From: an uncultured Sutterella sp.
GTDB lineage: Bacteria > Pseudomonadota > Gammaproteobacteria > Burkholderiales > Burkholderiaceae_F
Length of the DNA stretch: 64,000 nucleotides
NCBI GenBank assembly: GCA_958347955.1
Contig: CATVXH010000007.1
Span: 1 to 64,000, forward strand
Direction: 5' to 3'
This document shows positions 52,853 through 63,027 of the stretch, in pieces. The number at the start of each line of letters is the position of its first letter. Positions within the stretch are counted from its first letter, which is position 1. Under the pieces are notes generated by a model, which saw only the letters and a program-made list of their open reading frames with translations, was not told the DNA's origin and did no database searches. The position numbers were made by a program, and so were the translations under genes.

Positions 52853-53947
52853 TTAATGATCCGACTTAATGCCCGCGCCGCACATTGTGATCAGCGTGTC
52901 GGGAGTCGGTCCGTAAATTTCGCAATAATGTAAATAAGCAGCGTAGTTGGCGGCCGTCGTGTGTTCACAGTAAATACCGCGAGAGGCCAAGTGCGCGCGG
53001 GCCTGCAAAATTTTATCTTCCGGAGCCGTCACAAAACGGATATTGTGACGATAGGCCATCTGCAGCAATTCCTTGCCGCGGCTGGGCTTGCCGATGGCAA
53101 TGCCTTCTGCCATTGTGTCGACCACAGGCACCTCGACGGGTTCATCCGCATGGTTCTGAACAGCTTTAAAAAGCGGATCACACAGTTCGCTCTGAAGAGC
53201 AATTATTTGCGGGAATTTTTCAATGGCGCCGGAAGCCAGCAAATGCTCCAACGCTTTCACCACACCAATGTATAAAGTGCCGTTGCCGACCGGCACGACA
53301 ATATTGGCCGGGATCCTTCCCAATTGCTCAAACGTCTCATAGATGTACGCCTTCATGCCTTCATAAAAGAAAGGATTAAAGACGTGATTGGCGTAGTATT
53401 TGTGCTCATCACGCACCTTGGCGCGGCACACATCGGCGCAGTGGTCGCGGCTGCCGGGGACTTCATTGACCTTAGCGCCGTGAGACTTGATCATTCGAAT
53501 CTTAGAGGGGCTTGTGCCTTCTTTGACAAAAATCTCACAGCCGATTCCCGCGCGAGCGGCGTAGGCGGCAACCGCGTTACCGGCGTTGCCGCTTGAATCC
53601 TGAACACAGTCGGTGACGCCGATAGACTTCATGTGCGCCACTAGCGTGGCAGCTCCGCGATCCTTAAATGAAAGGGTCGGCATGTAGTAGTCCATCTTGA
53701 GAAGAACATCCTTGTCGAGACGGATAATGGGCGTCATCCCCTCACCCATTGTCACATCTTTCCAGCAATCATCTTCGAGCGCCATGAAACGGCGATAGCG
53801 AAACTGATTCCACTGTGTTTTATCAATGAGCGACTCATCCCACTTCTCTGGCGTGTAATCCAACTCAAAAAGACCGCCGCACTCACAGCAAGGCTCTTTT
53901 GTCGTGGTGGGAGTTAATTTACCGCAACGAGTACAAATGTAGTTCAT
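52853..53947 (-). CDS. Threonine synthase-like PLP enzyme
   Basis: A 364-residue fold-type II PLP enzyme. The N-terminus has a zinc-ribbon-like pair CTRCGKL...CCECGG, and the Schiff-base lysine lies in MPTLSFKDRGAATLVAH. The phosphate-binding loop is QDSSGNAGNAVAAYAARAG. It is shorter than typical ThrC and is grouped with a regulator rather than with homoserine genes, so it may act on another beta- or gamma-substituted amino acid. It starts 19 bp after the YheO-type regulator in the same operon. Confidence 0.8.
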   Translation of the reverse strand: MNYICTRCGKLTPTTTKEPCCECGGLFELDYTPEKWDESLIDKTQWNQFRYRRFMALEDDCWKDVTMGEGMTPIIRLDKDVLLKMDYYMPTLSFKDRGAATLVAHMKSIGVTDCVQDSSGNAGNAVAAYAARAGIGCEIFVKEGTSPSKIRMIKSHGAKVNEVPGSRDHCADVCRAKVRDEHKYYANHVFNPFFYEGMKAYIYETFEQLGRIPANIVVPVGNGTLYIGVVKALEHLLASGAIEKFPQIIALQSELCDPLFKAVQNHADEPVEVPVVDTMAEGIAIGKPSRGKELLQMAYRHNIRFVTAPEDKILQARAHLASRGIYCEHTTAANYAAYLHYCEIYGPTPDTLITMCGAGIKSDH

Positions 53948-53966
53948 GAGTTACTCCTCAAAAAAA

Positions 53967-54638
53967 TTAACGTTTACCGTGAATCTGGTCTAAATAGCCG
54001 TATAGGGTCACTTTTGACAGACCGAGTTTGCCTGCGACGTATTCCAATGAACCCTTCACTAAAAACACTCCCCGCTCATCCATAAAACGGATCAATTGGA
54101 GACGATCTTCACGGGTATGGGAGCCTGCGCTCACCAATTCATTGACCATGGAATCGATCATGCTGTTGACAAACTGACGCACGCTGTCCTTGTTTTCAAC
54201 CGGAGTCTTATTTTCAGTCCCTGCATTGTCAAAAGTTTGTTTCTGCGCAGAGACGCGGGCTCCCTCCGGGCCATTCACCCAGGCATTGAGCACTTCCAAA
54301 ACCTTCTCGGCCTCAGAAGTATCAATATTGATACAAAGCGCCCCGATCAGCTCGTTTTTGTCATTGCGGATCAAAAGGGATGATGAGCGTATGCGCTTGC
54401 CGTCGTGATCAAAGAAATAATTGTCGACAACACCATCGTCGGGATTGCCCGCGAAAACCGCTTTTTCAATAAGATGATGGAAAGTTTGTCCGACCTTTCT
54501 GCCGGTCACAAAACTGTTGGCTACATAAACGACCGAGTGCTGTGGCATCTGCATGTCATGTAAAACGACTTCCGCATGAGGGAAGGTTCTCGCTATTAAC
54601 TCGGCTACTGACAAATAAGGTTGAAGTGCTTTATTCAT
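53967..54638 (-). CDS. YheO/DauR-type transcriptional regulator (PAS_6 plus HTH)
   Basis: A 223-residue regulator. The N-terminal PAS-like YheO domain (LSVAELIARTFPHAEVVLHD, GALCINIDTS) senses an unknown small molecule, and the C-terminal HTH_22 domain (FMDERGVFLVKGSLEYVAGK, then LSKVTLYGYLDQI) binds DNA. DauR, a member, controls D-arginine catabolism. It is the first gene of an operon with the threonine-synthase-like gene, which it likely regulates together with itself. It is divergent from thyA. Confidence 0.85.
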   Translation of the reverse strand: MNKALQPYLSVAELIARTFPHAEVVLHDMQMPQHSVVYVANSFVTGRKVGQTFHHLIEKAVFAGNPDDGVVDNYFFDHDGKRIRSSSLLIRNDKNELIGALCINIDTSEAEKVLEVLNAWVNGPEGARVSAQKQTFDNAGTENKTPVENKDSVRQFVNSMIDSMVNELVSAGSHTREDRLQLIRFMDERGVFLVKGSLEYVAGKLGLSKVTLYGYLDQIHGKR

Positions 54639-54816
54639 AATGCCGTTAGTTTACATAAATTTTTATGCGTAATCTATAAATATTTATAGATCATAATATA
54701 AGTTATTCTATTTTTGAAAATACGTCTTTTAAAAATTGTGAACCGGGATACCTTATTTAGTTATCGAAACTTGTAAAATGAGTCCCATTGAATAATTGTC
54801 TGGGAAATATTTCATC

Positions 54817-55620
54817 ATGCTTATCGAACACCAATACGAAGACTTAATGCGTCATGTGTTTTTCCATGGCGTCAATAAAAGTGACCGGACCGGTACGGGA
54901 ACTCGCTCTGTGTTTGGTTACCAAATGCGTTTTAACCTTCAACACGGTTTCCCGCTCGTGACCACGAAAAAGCTTCACCTGCGTTCCATCATTCATGAGT
55001 TGTTATGGTTTTTAAAGGGTGACAGCAACATTGCCTACCTTAAAGAAAACGGTGTGAGCATTTGGGATGAATGGGCGGATGAAAACGGCGACTTGGGCCC
55101 AATCTACGGCGTTCAATGGCGAAACTGGCGCGGCGCTGACAATCAAACCGTCGATCAAATCGCCGAGCTTATCCACACGATTAAAACAAATCCCGACTCC
55201 AGACGAATGATCGTCACGGCATGGAACGTAACGGAATTGCCGAAAATGGCCCTTCCACCCTGCCACATGATGTTTCAGGTTTATGTGGCTGACGGCAAAC
55301 TTTCCTGTCAGCTCTACCAACGCTCATGCGATATCTTTTTAGGCGTGCCTTTTAATATCGCCAGCTATTCACTGTTGACGCACATGCTCGCCCAGCAGTG
55401 TGATTTGGAAGTCGGCGACTTCGTTTGGACCGGCGGCGACTGCCATCTCTACAACAACCACTTTGATCAAGTGCGCTTACAATTGTCTCGTGAACCTCGT
55501 CCGTACCCGAAGCTTGTCATCAAGCGCCGTCCGGAATCAATCTTTGACTATAAGTACGAGGATTTTGAGATCGTGGGATATGACCCGCACCCCGCCATTA
55601 AAGCTCCAGTCGCGGTTTAG
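54817..55620 (+). CDS. thyA: Thymidylate synthase
   Basis: A 267-residue enzyme that methylates dUMP to dTMP using methylene-tetrahydrofolate. The catalytic Cys149 is in MALPPCHMMFQVYV, the dUMP phosphate is bound by RRMIV, and QRSCDIFLGVPFNIASY and DVHLYN-like GDCHLYNNH are conserved. ATG 54817 is the family start; an upstream TTG at 54796 would add seven residues. It forms an operon with folA, 28 bp downstream, the usual thyA-folA arrangement. Confidence 0.96.
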   Translation: MLIEHQYEDLMRHVFFHGVNKSDRTGTGTRSVFGYQMRFNLQHGFPLVTTKKLHLRSIIHELLWFLKGDSNIAYLKENGVSIWDEWADENGDLGPIYGVQWRNWRGADNQTVDQIAELIHTIKTNPDSRRMIVTAWNVTELPKMALPPCHMMFQVYVADGKLSCQLYQRSCDIFLGVPFNIASYSLLTHMLAQQCDLEVGDFVWTGGDCHLYNNHFDQVRLQLSREPRPYPKLVIKRRPESIFDYKYEDFEIVGYDPHPAIKAPVAV

Positions 55621-55648
55621 CGATCAACGGTCTCTTTAGGAGAAAGGC

Positions 55649-56137
55649 ATGACGCAGTTGCATTTAATCGTCGCCCACGCCCGCAACGGCGTGATTGGGA
55701 AAGAAAACAAATTACCGTGGTACTTACCGGAGGACCTTAAAAACTTCAAACGCACGACCTTCGGCAAGCCCGTCATTATGGGACGCAAGACCTGGGAATC
55801 TTTGGGTCGTCCCCTGCCCGGCCGGCGAAATATTGTCATTACGCGTCAAAAAGACTATTCGGCTGCCGGAGCCACAGTAGTCGCCAGTTTGGAAGAAGCG
55901 CTCGAAGCGGTGAGTGATGCTCCAGTCGCCTTCATCATGGGCGGAGCCCAAGTGTATAAAGAAGCGCTGCCCAAGGTGCAAGTGGCCCATGTGACTTATC
56001 TGAACGCGGATTTTGAAGGCGACGCGTTTTTTGAGCCGCTTTCTGACATCGAGTGGACACTCACCGAAGAGGAAACGTTCCCCGCCACCGATGACCATCC
56101 TTACAGTTATTGCTTCAGAACATACCGGAGAAAATAA
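55649..56137 (+). CDS. folA: Dihydrofolate reductase
   Basis: A 162-residue enzyme that regenerates tetrahydrofolate used by ThyA. Family features are NGVIGKENKLPWYLPEDLKN near the N-terminus, with the catalytic acid Glu (usual Asp27) in LPEDLK, then GRKTWESLGRPLPGRRNIV and IMGGAQVYKEAL. AGGAGAAAG precedes ATG 55649. It is convergent with sdaA and ends in a shared terminator. Confidence 0.96.
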   Translation: MTQLHLIVAHARNGVIGKENKLPWYLPEDLKNFKRTTFGKPVIMGRKTWESLGRPLPGRRNIVITRQKDYSAAGATVVASLEEALEAVSDAPVAFIMGGAQVYKEALPKVQVAHVTYLNADFEGDAFFEPLSDIEWTLTEEETFPATDDHPYSYCFRTYRRK

Positions 56138-56161
56138 TTTCCGCGCTTGACCTGTTGATGC

Positions 56162-56189
56162 AATTTGAGCCGCTTACGCGGCTCAAATT
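56162..56189. terminator. Bidirectional terminator between folA and sdaA
   Basis: AATTTGAGCCGC pairs with GCGGCTCAAATT over 12 bp around loop TTAC, followed by ATTTAG on the plus strand. It ends 2 bp before the sdaA stop codon. Confidence 0.78.
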
Positions 56190-56191
56190 AT

Positions 56192-57586
<1,395 letters not shown>

Positions 57587-57600
57587 GATTGACTCCTTGG

Positions 57601-58563
57601 TTAATCGAGCACTTCGACTCGATAGGCTTGCTCCTGACCGTCATTGAGCCATAGAAGCGAAGAGGGTTGAATTGCGGCGGGCACAAAAGCGCAGCAGATC
57701 AATTTTTCGCCCAACAAACCGACAAAATCAGTTTTCGCGACAGGCACCCCCTCTTCGGTTAAAAGAGTCACCCCTGTGGGCTCATCAAACCATTGTGCGG
57801 CGTTATCTTGATGAGAAGCAAGCTTGACGGCTTTTTTGGGTTCGGCCGCTTTGAGCCTTGCTTCAGTCAAAGCGCGGCCGATGAACATACGCGCGGGATC
57901 GGAAAAATCAATGTAGCGCGCTCCGTCAGCATCGCCCGGCATTTTGTCTTGAGACTCCCAGGCGAAAGCCAAAGGAGAACCGCAAACGTAGCAAAGCGTC
58001 ACGGCGCCGAGTTCATCGAGTACTTCAATACCGGGGTGGGTGAAACCGGCAAACGCTTCAGCCGGCCCCTGCAGCAAACTGAGCCCGCCTACTCTCATCA
58101 CAAGGACGTCACCTTTGGCGGTTTTCAACGTCTGCACTTTACCGTCGGTCATCATGCCGTGCGGGGTATGCGTCTGATCGGCAAAAAGAAGCGCGCTTGA
58201 AGTTTGAATCGTTGTAAAGTCTTCATCAAAGGCTTTGGCGACCTGATGCATCCAGGCCAAAGTGTCCAATGATTGAAAGATCACGCGGAAGTGTTCATCT
58301 GAATCGGGCAAATGGGCCACCCAGACAAAATCGGTGATCACACCCAGCGCGTTGAGAATAAAACTTTGCCTGACTTCACCCCGGTGAACATTCTTGACAT
58401 CAATCGTCAAAAGACGGCGTAAAAAAGCAACGCCCTGAGCGTCATTGACTTCAACCGTGTAATAGAGGCTATTTAAACCTTCAGGATCGTCAGGACAAAC
58501 GTAAAGCCCCATGCCGGCATGGGCGCGAGCGGCTGTTTGGCCGCTTAATTTAATTTCAGACAT
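57601..58563 (-). CDS. GcvT-like folate-binding aminomethyltransferase family protein
   Basis: A 320-residue protein related to glycine-cleavage T proteins and folate-binding YgfZ-like proteins. Visible family traits are a barrel-like N-terminal domain with GVAFLRRLLTIDVKNVHRGE and the GEVRQSFILNALGVITDF segment, and a C-terminal region with EEGVPVAKTDFVG. It is shorter than GcvT (about 365) and there is no gcvH or gcvP nearby. It shares an operon with sdaA (14-bp gap); a role in serine or glycine one-carbon handling is inferred. Confidence 0.75.
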   Translation of the reverse strand: MSEIKLSGQTAARAHAGMGLYVCPDDPEGLNSLYYTVEVNDAQGVAFLRRLLTIDVKNVHRGEVRQSFILNALGVITDFVWVAHLPDSDEHFRVIFQSLDTLAWMHQVAKAFDEDFTTIQTSSALLFADQTHTPHGMMTDGKVQTLKTAKGDVLVMRVGGLSLLQGPAEAFAGFTHPGIEVLDELGAVTLCYVCGSPLAFAWESQDKMPGDADGARYIDFSDPARMFIGRALTEARLKAAEPKKAVKLASHQDNAAQWFDEPTGVTLLTEEGVPVAKTDFVGLLGEKLICCAFVPAAIQPSSLLWLNDGQEQAYRVEVLD

Positions 58564-58680
58564 TTTTTCCCAATTATCTTCAATACAGATTTCTACGGCA
58601 AAGATTGTAACGGGTGATGACTCTGATTTGTGATCGAACCCGCTGACTTTTATAATTTTTTTTGCAAAAGGATTCTGATT

Positions 58681-59484
58681 ATGAGACGTTTTGTTGTTCG
58701 ACCGTGGCTTTTGGTTTTAGGTATTTTTGTCGTCATTGTGACCTGGGGCCTTTTGCATCATTACCAATGGCACTATGAGTGGGCGCATCGATGCGGTCTC
58801 ATTGACGTTGAACCGGTAGCGGCCATGCCGATCGGCGATGAACGTTACATCGCTCATTCGGGCGGCGCCATCGGTTCCATCACTTACACGAATTCCAAAG
58901 AAGCGATACTTAAATCCTTAAAAGACGGCTATCGTTTCATAGAGCTTGACCTTAGGCTGACTCTTGACGGGCACTATTACGGCGCGGATTACAACGATGA
59001 TTTCAACGCCCAAACCGATCATCCCCGTCAATGGATAATTCCGCCTACAGCCTCCCAAGTGAAGGAACGCAAGATTTTGGGGCAATTCACTCCCCTGCTT
59101 TTAACAGATGTCGCCAAACTAATGGCCGAGCATCCGCAAATGTTCCTTGTCATTGATAAGGGCAACGATTACGCGAAGATGCTCGCCGAGTGCCCTTATC
59201 CCGACAGAATGGCGGTGGAAGTCACCAATTACGGGCAATATGTTTCCGCTCGCCACGCCGGTTTTAAATACGTGGCGCTGGGGGGCGACTTGGAAAAAGA
59301 AACCATTTAAAAGCTTCAAATCAAAATGTTGGTCGCTGATGACGGTTTAAACCCGCAGGAACCGTTCATTAAGAAGTTTCTCGCCGATGGCGGCTTAGTG
59401 ATGATCGCGGGCATTGATCACGCCCGTGATATTCCTGAGCACCTTAAATCAATTCATTCTCTTTTTTACGTGGACTGGAAATAA
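58681..59484 (+). pseudogene. GDPD-like membrane phosphodiesterase gene with an in-frame stop
   Basis: Starting at ATG 58681 (AAAAGG upstream), the protein has an N-terminal membrane helix (WLLVLGIFVVIVTWGLLHH) and a GDPD-type barrel: YIAHSGGAIGSITYTNSKEA and FIELDLRLTLDG. TAA 59308-59310 interrupts it after GGDLEKETI, but the same frame goes on with KLQIKMLVADDGLNPQEPF to ADGGLVMIAGIDHARDIPEH and a stop at 59482-59484. Repairing one codon gives a 267-residue protein. The second catalytic His seems to be missing too (usual HDW appears as ADY). Confidence 0.75.
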
Positions 59485-59539
59485 CAGCGCAGGAGCGCCT
59501 TACGCTAAAATTGCCGAGACTGAAATCACTTTTTAAATT

Positions 59540-61000
59540 ATGAACGAAGAGCTTTTAATTCACTGCTCGGCGCAGGAGACGCGAGTGGCTGTGATGGTCA
59601 ACGGCATACTTGAGGACCTGCATATCGAGAGACGTGCCCAACGCGGTCTGGTTGGCAATGTCTACAAAGGCAAAGTCATGCGGGTGTTGCCCGGCATGCA
59701 GTCCGCTTTTATTGACATAGGGTTGGAGCGCACCGCTTTTTTGCACGTCCACGACATTTTCACCGCGCGCCAGGAAGATGGGAGCTACAAGCCTATTGAG
59801 TACATTCTGCATGAAGGCGAATCAGTCATCGTTCAGGTCTCCAAAGATCCTATAGGCACCAAGGGGGCGAGGCTCACGACAACAATATCGCTTGCCGGTC
59901 ATAAGCTTGTATACCTTCCCAAAGAACAGCACATCGGTGTTTCCCAACGCATTGAGGATGAAACTGAGCGCGAGCGGCTCAAGGCGCTCATCACCGCAGT
60001 GCGCCCGGAAAGTGAAAAAGGAGGCTATATCGTCCGAACCTGCGCAGAGGGCGCCACAAGCGACGATTTTCTCAACGACATGCAATATCTTTCCAAACTG
60101 TGGAAGCAAATCGCCGAGAAAATCTCTGTCACTTCAGCTCCGGGCATTCTCTACCAGGATTTGTACCTTGAAGAGCGCGCGCTGCGCGATATGGTCAATG
60201 AGCATACCACGCGCGTACTCGTCGATGCTTGGGATGACAATATTGACAAGCTCAAAGACTTCGCCGTCGATTTTGTGCCCACCGTGGTCGACAAGCTTGA
60301 AATGTATACGGGTGAAATTCCCCTGTTCGAGCAATTCGGTATTGAAACCGAAATTGAAAAAGCGCTTTCACGCAGAGTGGATCTGAAAAGCGGCGGATAC
60401 CTCATTTTTGATCAAAATGAAGCGATGTCCACGATCGATGTCAATACCGGCGCCTACGTCGGCAAACGTGATTTCGGCGACACGGTTTTTAAAACCAATC
60501 TTGAAGCCGCTCGCGTTATCGCCAGACAACTTCGACTCAGAAACTTAGGCGGCATTATCATCATCGACTTTATCGATATGGAAAAGGACGCCCACCGCAG
60601 CGCGGTTTTAGCCGAGCTTCAAAAAGCCGTTTCGACCGATCGCGTGCATATCACAATGAGCAACTTCTCAGAGTTGGGGCTCATTGAAATGACTCGAAAG
60701 CGCACCCGCGACTCGCTTGGTCACATTCTCTGCGAACCCTGCCCGTTGTGTGGCGGCCGTGGGGAAATCAAAACGGCGCGCACAGTTTGCTACGAAATCT
60801 TAAGAGAGGTGCTGCGCGAGTGGCGCCAGTATCCCGGCATCAAGGAATTTTCAATTATCGCCAGTCAGACGGTGATTGATCTTTTCTTGGAAGATGAGGC
60901 CGAGGCTTTGAATTTACTGCAAGACTTTATTGCCTGTCCTGTGTCGCTGCAGGTGGAGTCCTGCTACAGCCCCGAGCAGTACGACATCACTTTCAATTAA
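59540..61000 (+). CDS. rng: Ribonuclease G
   Basis: A 486-residue endoribonuclease of the RNase E/G family, acting in 16S rRNA 5' maturation and mRNA decay. The S1 domain lies at about 35-125 (GNVYKGKVMRVLPGMQSAFI), the 5' sensor follows, and the catalytic Asp pair is in DVNTGAYVGKRD and IIIDFIDMEKD. The zinc-link CEPCPLCGGRG lies near residue 400. RNase G length (no long C-terminal scaffold) separates it from RNase E. A strong terminator follows. Confidence 0.95.
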   Translation: MNEELLIHCSAQETRVAVMVNGILEDLHIERRAQRGLVGNVYKGKVMRVLPGMQSAFIDIGLERTAFLHVHDIFTARQEDGSYKPIEYILHEGESVIVQVSKDPIGTKGARLTTTISLAGHKLVYLPKEQHIGVSQRIEDETERERLKALITAVRPESEKGGYIVRTCAEGATSDDFLNDMQYLSKLWKQIAEKISVTSAPGILYQDLYLEERALRDMVNEHTTRVLVDAWDDNIDKLKDFAVDFVPTVVDKLEMYTGEIPLFEQFGIETEIEKALSRRVDLKSGGYLIFDQNEAMSTIDVNTGAYVGKRDFGDTVFKTNLEAARVIARQLRLRNLGGIIIIDFIDMEKDAHRSAVLAELQKAVSTDRVHITMSNFSELGLIEMTRKRTRDSLGHILCEPCPLCGGRGEIKTARTVCYEILREVLREWRQYPGIKEFSIIASQTVIDLFLEDEAEALNLLQDFIACPVSLQVESCYSPEQYDITFN

Positions 61001-61005
61001 ACCTC

Positions 61006-61036
61006 AGGCTTAAATCCTCGGGATTTAAGCCTTTTT
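61006..61036 (+). terminator. Rho-independent terminator of rng
   Basis: AGGCTTAAATCC pairs with GGATTTAAGCCT, loop TCG, followed by TTTT. It starts 5 bp after the rng stop. Confidence 0.9.
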
Positions 61037-61042
61037 CCACTA

Positions 61043-62935
61043 TTAAAGTTTTTCTTCAATAGGCCGGTATTTCGGCAATTCGATTGTCACGACCACACCG
61101 CGTCCGGGATTGGGTTCAGCCCATACGCGGCCCGCGTGGCGTTCGGCCAATGAACTCACAATCGACAAGCCCAACCCCAAACCATGCGCTTTTGAGCTTT
61201 CCAACTTTTGGAAAAATTGCTTTGTAAATTCTTCATCGACTAATTTGGCATTATCAATGACACGAATCCACCAGCTCTCTTCATGATCTTCAATGCGAAT
61301 GCGGATGATCTCTTCATCGGTGTCACGCATGGCGGGGTGAACTTCAGTAAAAGCATCGGCGGAATTTTTCAAAAGATTCAAAATCGCAAGTTCAATTTCC
61401 CAATCATCGGCTTCCACCAACGCCTTCTTAACTCCCTCAACCACAACCGGCACGCTGCTTCGTCCAGACTTTTCAAAGGTCGATACGGTCTTGGCGACAA
61501 TATCACGCAAGTCATGTTCCTCGCGTTTGATGTCATGAGGCTTGGCATAGCTTCGGACATGATCGACAATGTCATTGGCCCTCTCGGTGTGGTACTCAAT
61601 TTCTTTGAGCACCTTCACAATAGTTTCCTTATCGGCCGCTCCCCTTTCGATGCGGCGCAAAAGACCTCTTGAATAATTGGATACCGTGGCCAAAGGTTGT
61701 TTAAGTTCATGGGCAATCATGCTCGACATCTGACCCACAATACCCGTGCGCTCGAGGCGGGAAATATACTCGTTCGTTTGTTCCTGCTGTTTGGAAATAC
61801 GCTCTTTTTCCGCCAGTGCCTTCTTAAGCGCCTTAGTGCGCGAGGCCACTTCCACGGAAATAATGAGGTTATAGAAAAAGCCGGCGACAATAAGGAAAAT
61901 TGCCGTGATAAAGATGGCTCGGTTTTCGCTAAAAACACGATAGATGGCCGAATAAGTCACATTGTTATACGGGCCCATGCGCAAGTGATACATCAAGTCG
62001 TAAAGCTCGCGCGTGTTCTCCGCCATGCTCCAAGTCGCCCCATAGGGTAATTTAAGCCCCAAAAGCGCATTGGTCATTTCCAAAATCCAATTGCTGTCCA
62101 AACCGTTTCGATACGAAACCATCAGACCGGGATACGCATTGGTGGAATGTTGGCAGGCAAGTTCTGAAACAGGCTGAGGATTAATTACCCTATAGTCGCT
62201 CAAATGCGCTTGATTGGTGATCATGACCTGCTCGATAAAGCATGCCGGCACAATGCCGACATCGGCTGTGCCGCTTTTAACCGCATTGAGCACATCGAGA
62301 GGATTGCGATTTGAAGAGAAAATGATGTTTTTATAGGCCGCTTGCCAAGAAAGGTTTTTCTCAGTAAAAGCTTCTTTCGAAATTGTGAAACCGGCGAAGG
62401 ACTCATTAGATGATGAAGCGATCCGGTATGATCCCGTCGCCACATCAGTTAAAGTGTAGATTTTTGTGTTAGAACTGCTCACCACAATGGTGGAGGCCGC
62501 GGAATAACTCGGCGATTTAGCTTGAGCAAGCCACAGCATTGAAATCGCCTTGACCTTGTCCTCAAATGCCAAATCCGCATAAAAGTCCGACTCACTGATC
62601 AGAAAATCAATTTCCCCTTCGGCAATCATTGAGCTGATTGTCTCACGATCGAGAAATTTCAAGACCAAAAATTTATTGGATGCCCGAACCGTCTGATCAA
62701 TGGCGTCGATTGTAGCCTTGAAATAGGCGCGTTGCATGTACGGATCAATCTGCGTGTCGATCGCCACCACAACCTGATTGGGGTTGCCGCGGGAGCCATC
62801 AATAAATTGCTTAACAGGACTTGTTAGTGTTTGACGCAAAATTGAGTTATGGTCCCCCATAATGAGAGACTCCACTCCCATTGCGGAAAAGAGCACCACC
62901 AAAATGGCGACAAGAGTGATAAAAAAACGACGCAT
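61043..62935 (-). CDS. Sensor histidine kinase, TtrS-like, with periplasmic binding domain
   Basis: A 630-residue two-component sensor. After an N-terminal helix (FFITLVAILVVLFSAMGVES) a large PhnD/TtrS-like periplasmic binding domain spans about 45-340 (VVVAIDTQIDPYMQRAYF, GEIDFLISESDFYADLAF, VKSGTADVGIVPACFIEQ). A second helix (AIFITAIFLIVAGFFYNLII) leads to the H-box SSMIAHELKQPLATVSNYSR, the N-box LNLLKNSADAF and the G-box HGLGLGLSIVSSLAER. Start taken at Met 62935; GTG 62950 is also in frame. No response regulator is adjacent in the window. The signal could be an oxidised anion, as tetrathionate for TtrS. Confidence 0.85.
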   Translation of the reverse strand: MRRFFITLVAILVVLFSAMGVESLIMGDHNSILRQTLTSPVKQFIDGSRGNPNQVVVAIDTQIDPYMQRAYFKATIDAIDQTVRASNKFLVLKFLDRETISSMIAEGEIDFLISESDFYADLAFEDKVKAISMLWLAQAKSPSYSAASTIVVSSSNTKIYTLTDVATGSYRIASSSNESFAGFTISKEAFTEKNLSWQAAYKNIIFSSNRNPLDVLNAVKSGTADVGIVPACFIEQVMITNQAHLSDYRVINPQPVSELACQHSTNAYPGLMVSYRNGLDSNWILEMTNALLGLKLPYGATWSMAENTRELYDLMYHLRMGPYNNVTYSAIYRVFSENRAIFITAIFLIVAGFFYNLIISVEVASRTKALKKALAEKERISKQQEQTNEYISRLERTGIVGQMSSMIAHELKQPLATVSNYSRGLLRRIERGAADKETIVKVLKEIEYHTERANDIVDHVRSYAKPHDIKREEHDLRDIVAKTVSTFEKSGRSSVPVVVEGVKKALVEADDWEIELAILNLLKNSADAFTEVHPAMRDTDEEIIRIRIEDHEESWWIRVIDNAKLVDEEFTKQFFQKLESSKAHGLGLGLSIVSSLAERHAGRVWAEPNPGRGVVVTIELPKYRPIEEKL

Positions 62936-63027
62936 AACGGATGGAGACACAAAAAATCAACTTCAAGCCGTTAATCTTAGAGAAAAAAATCTTAGAATTG
63001 GGCTGTTATTCAACATAAGTTTAAGCC

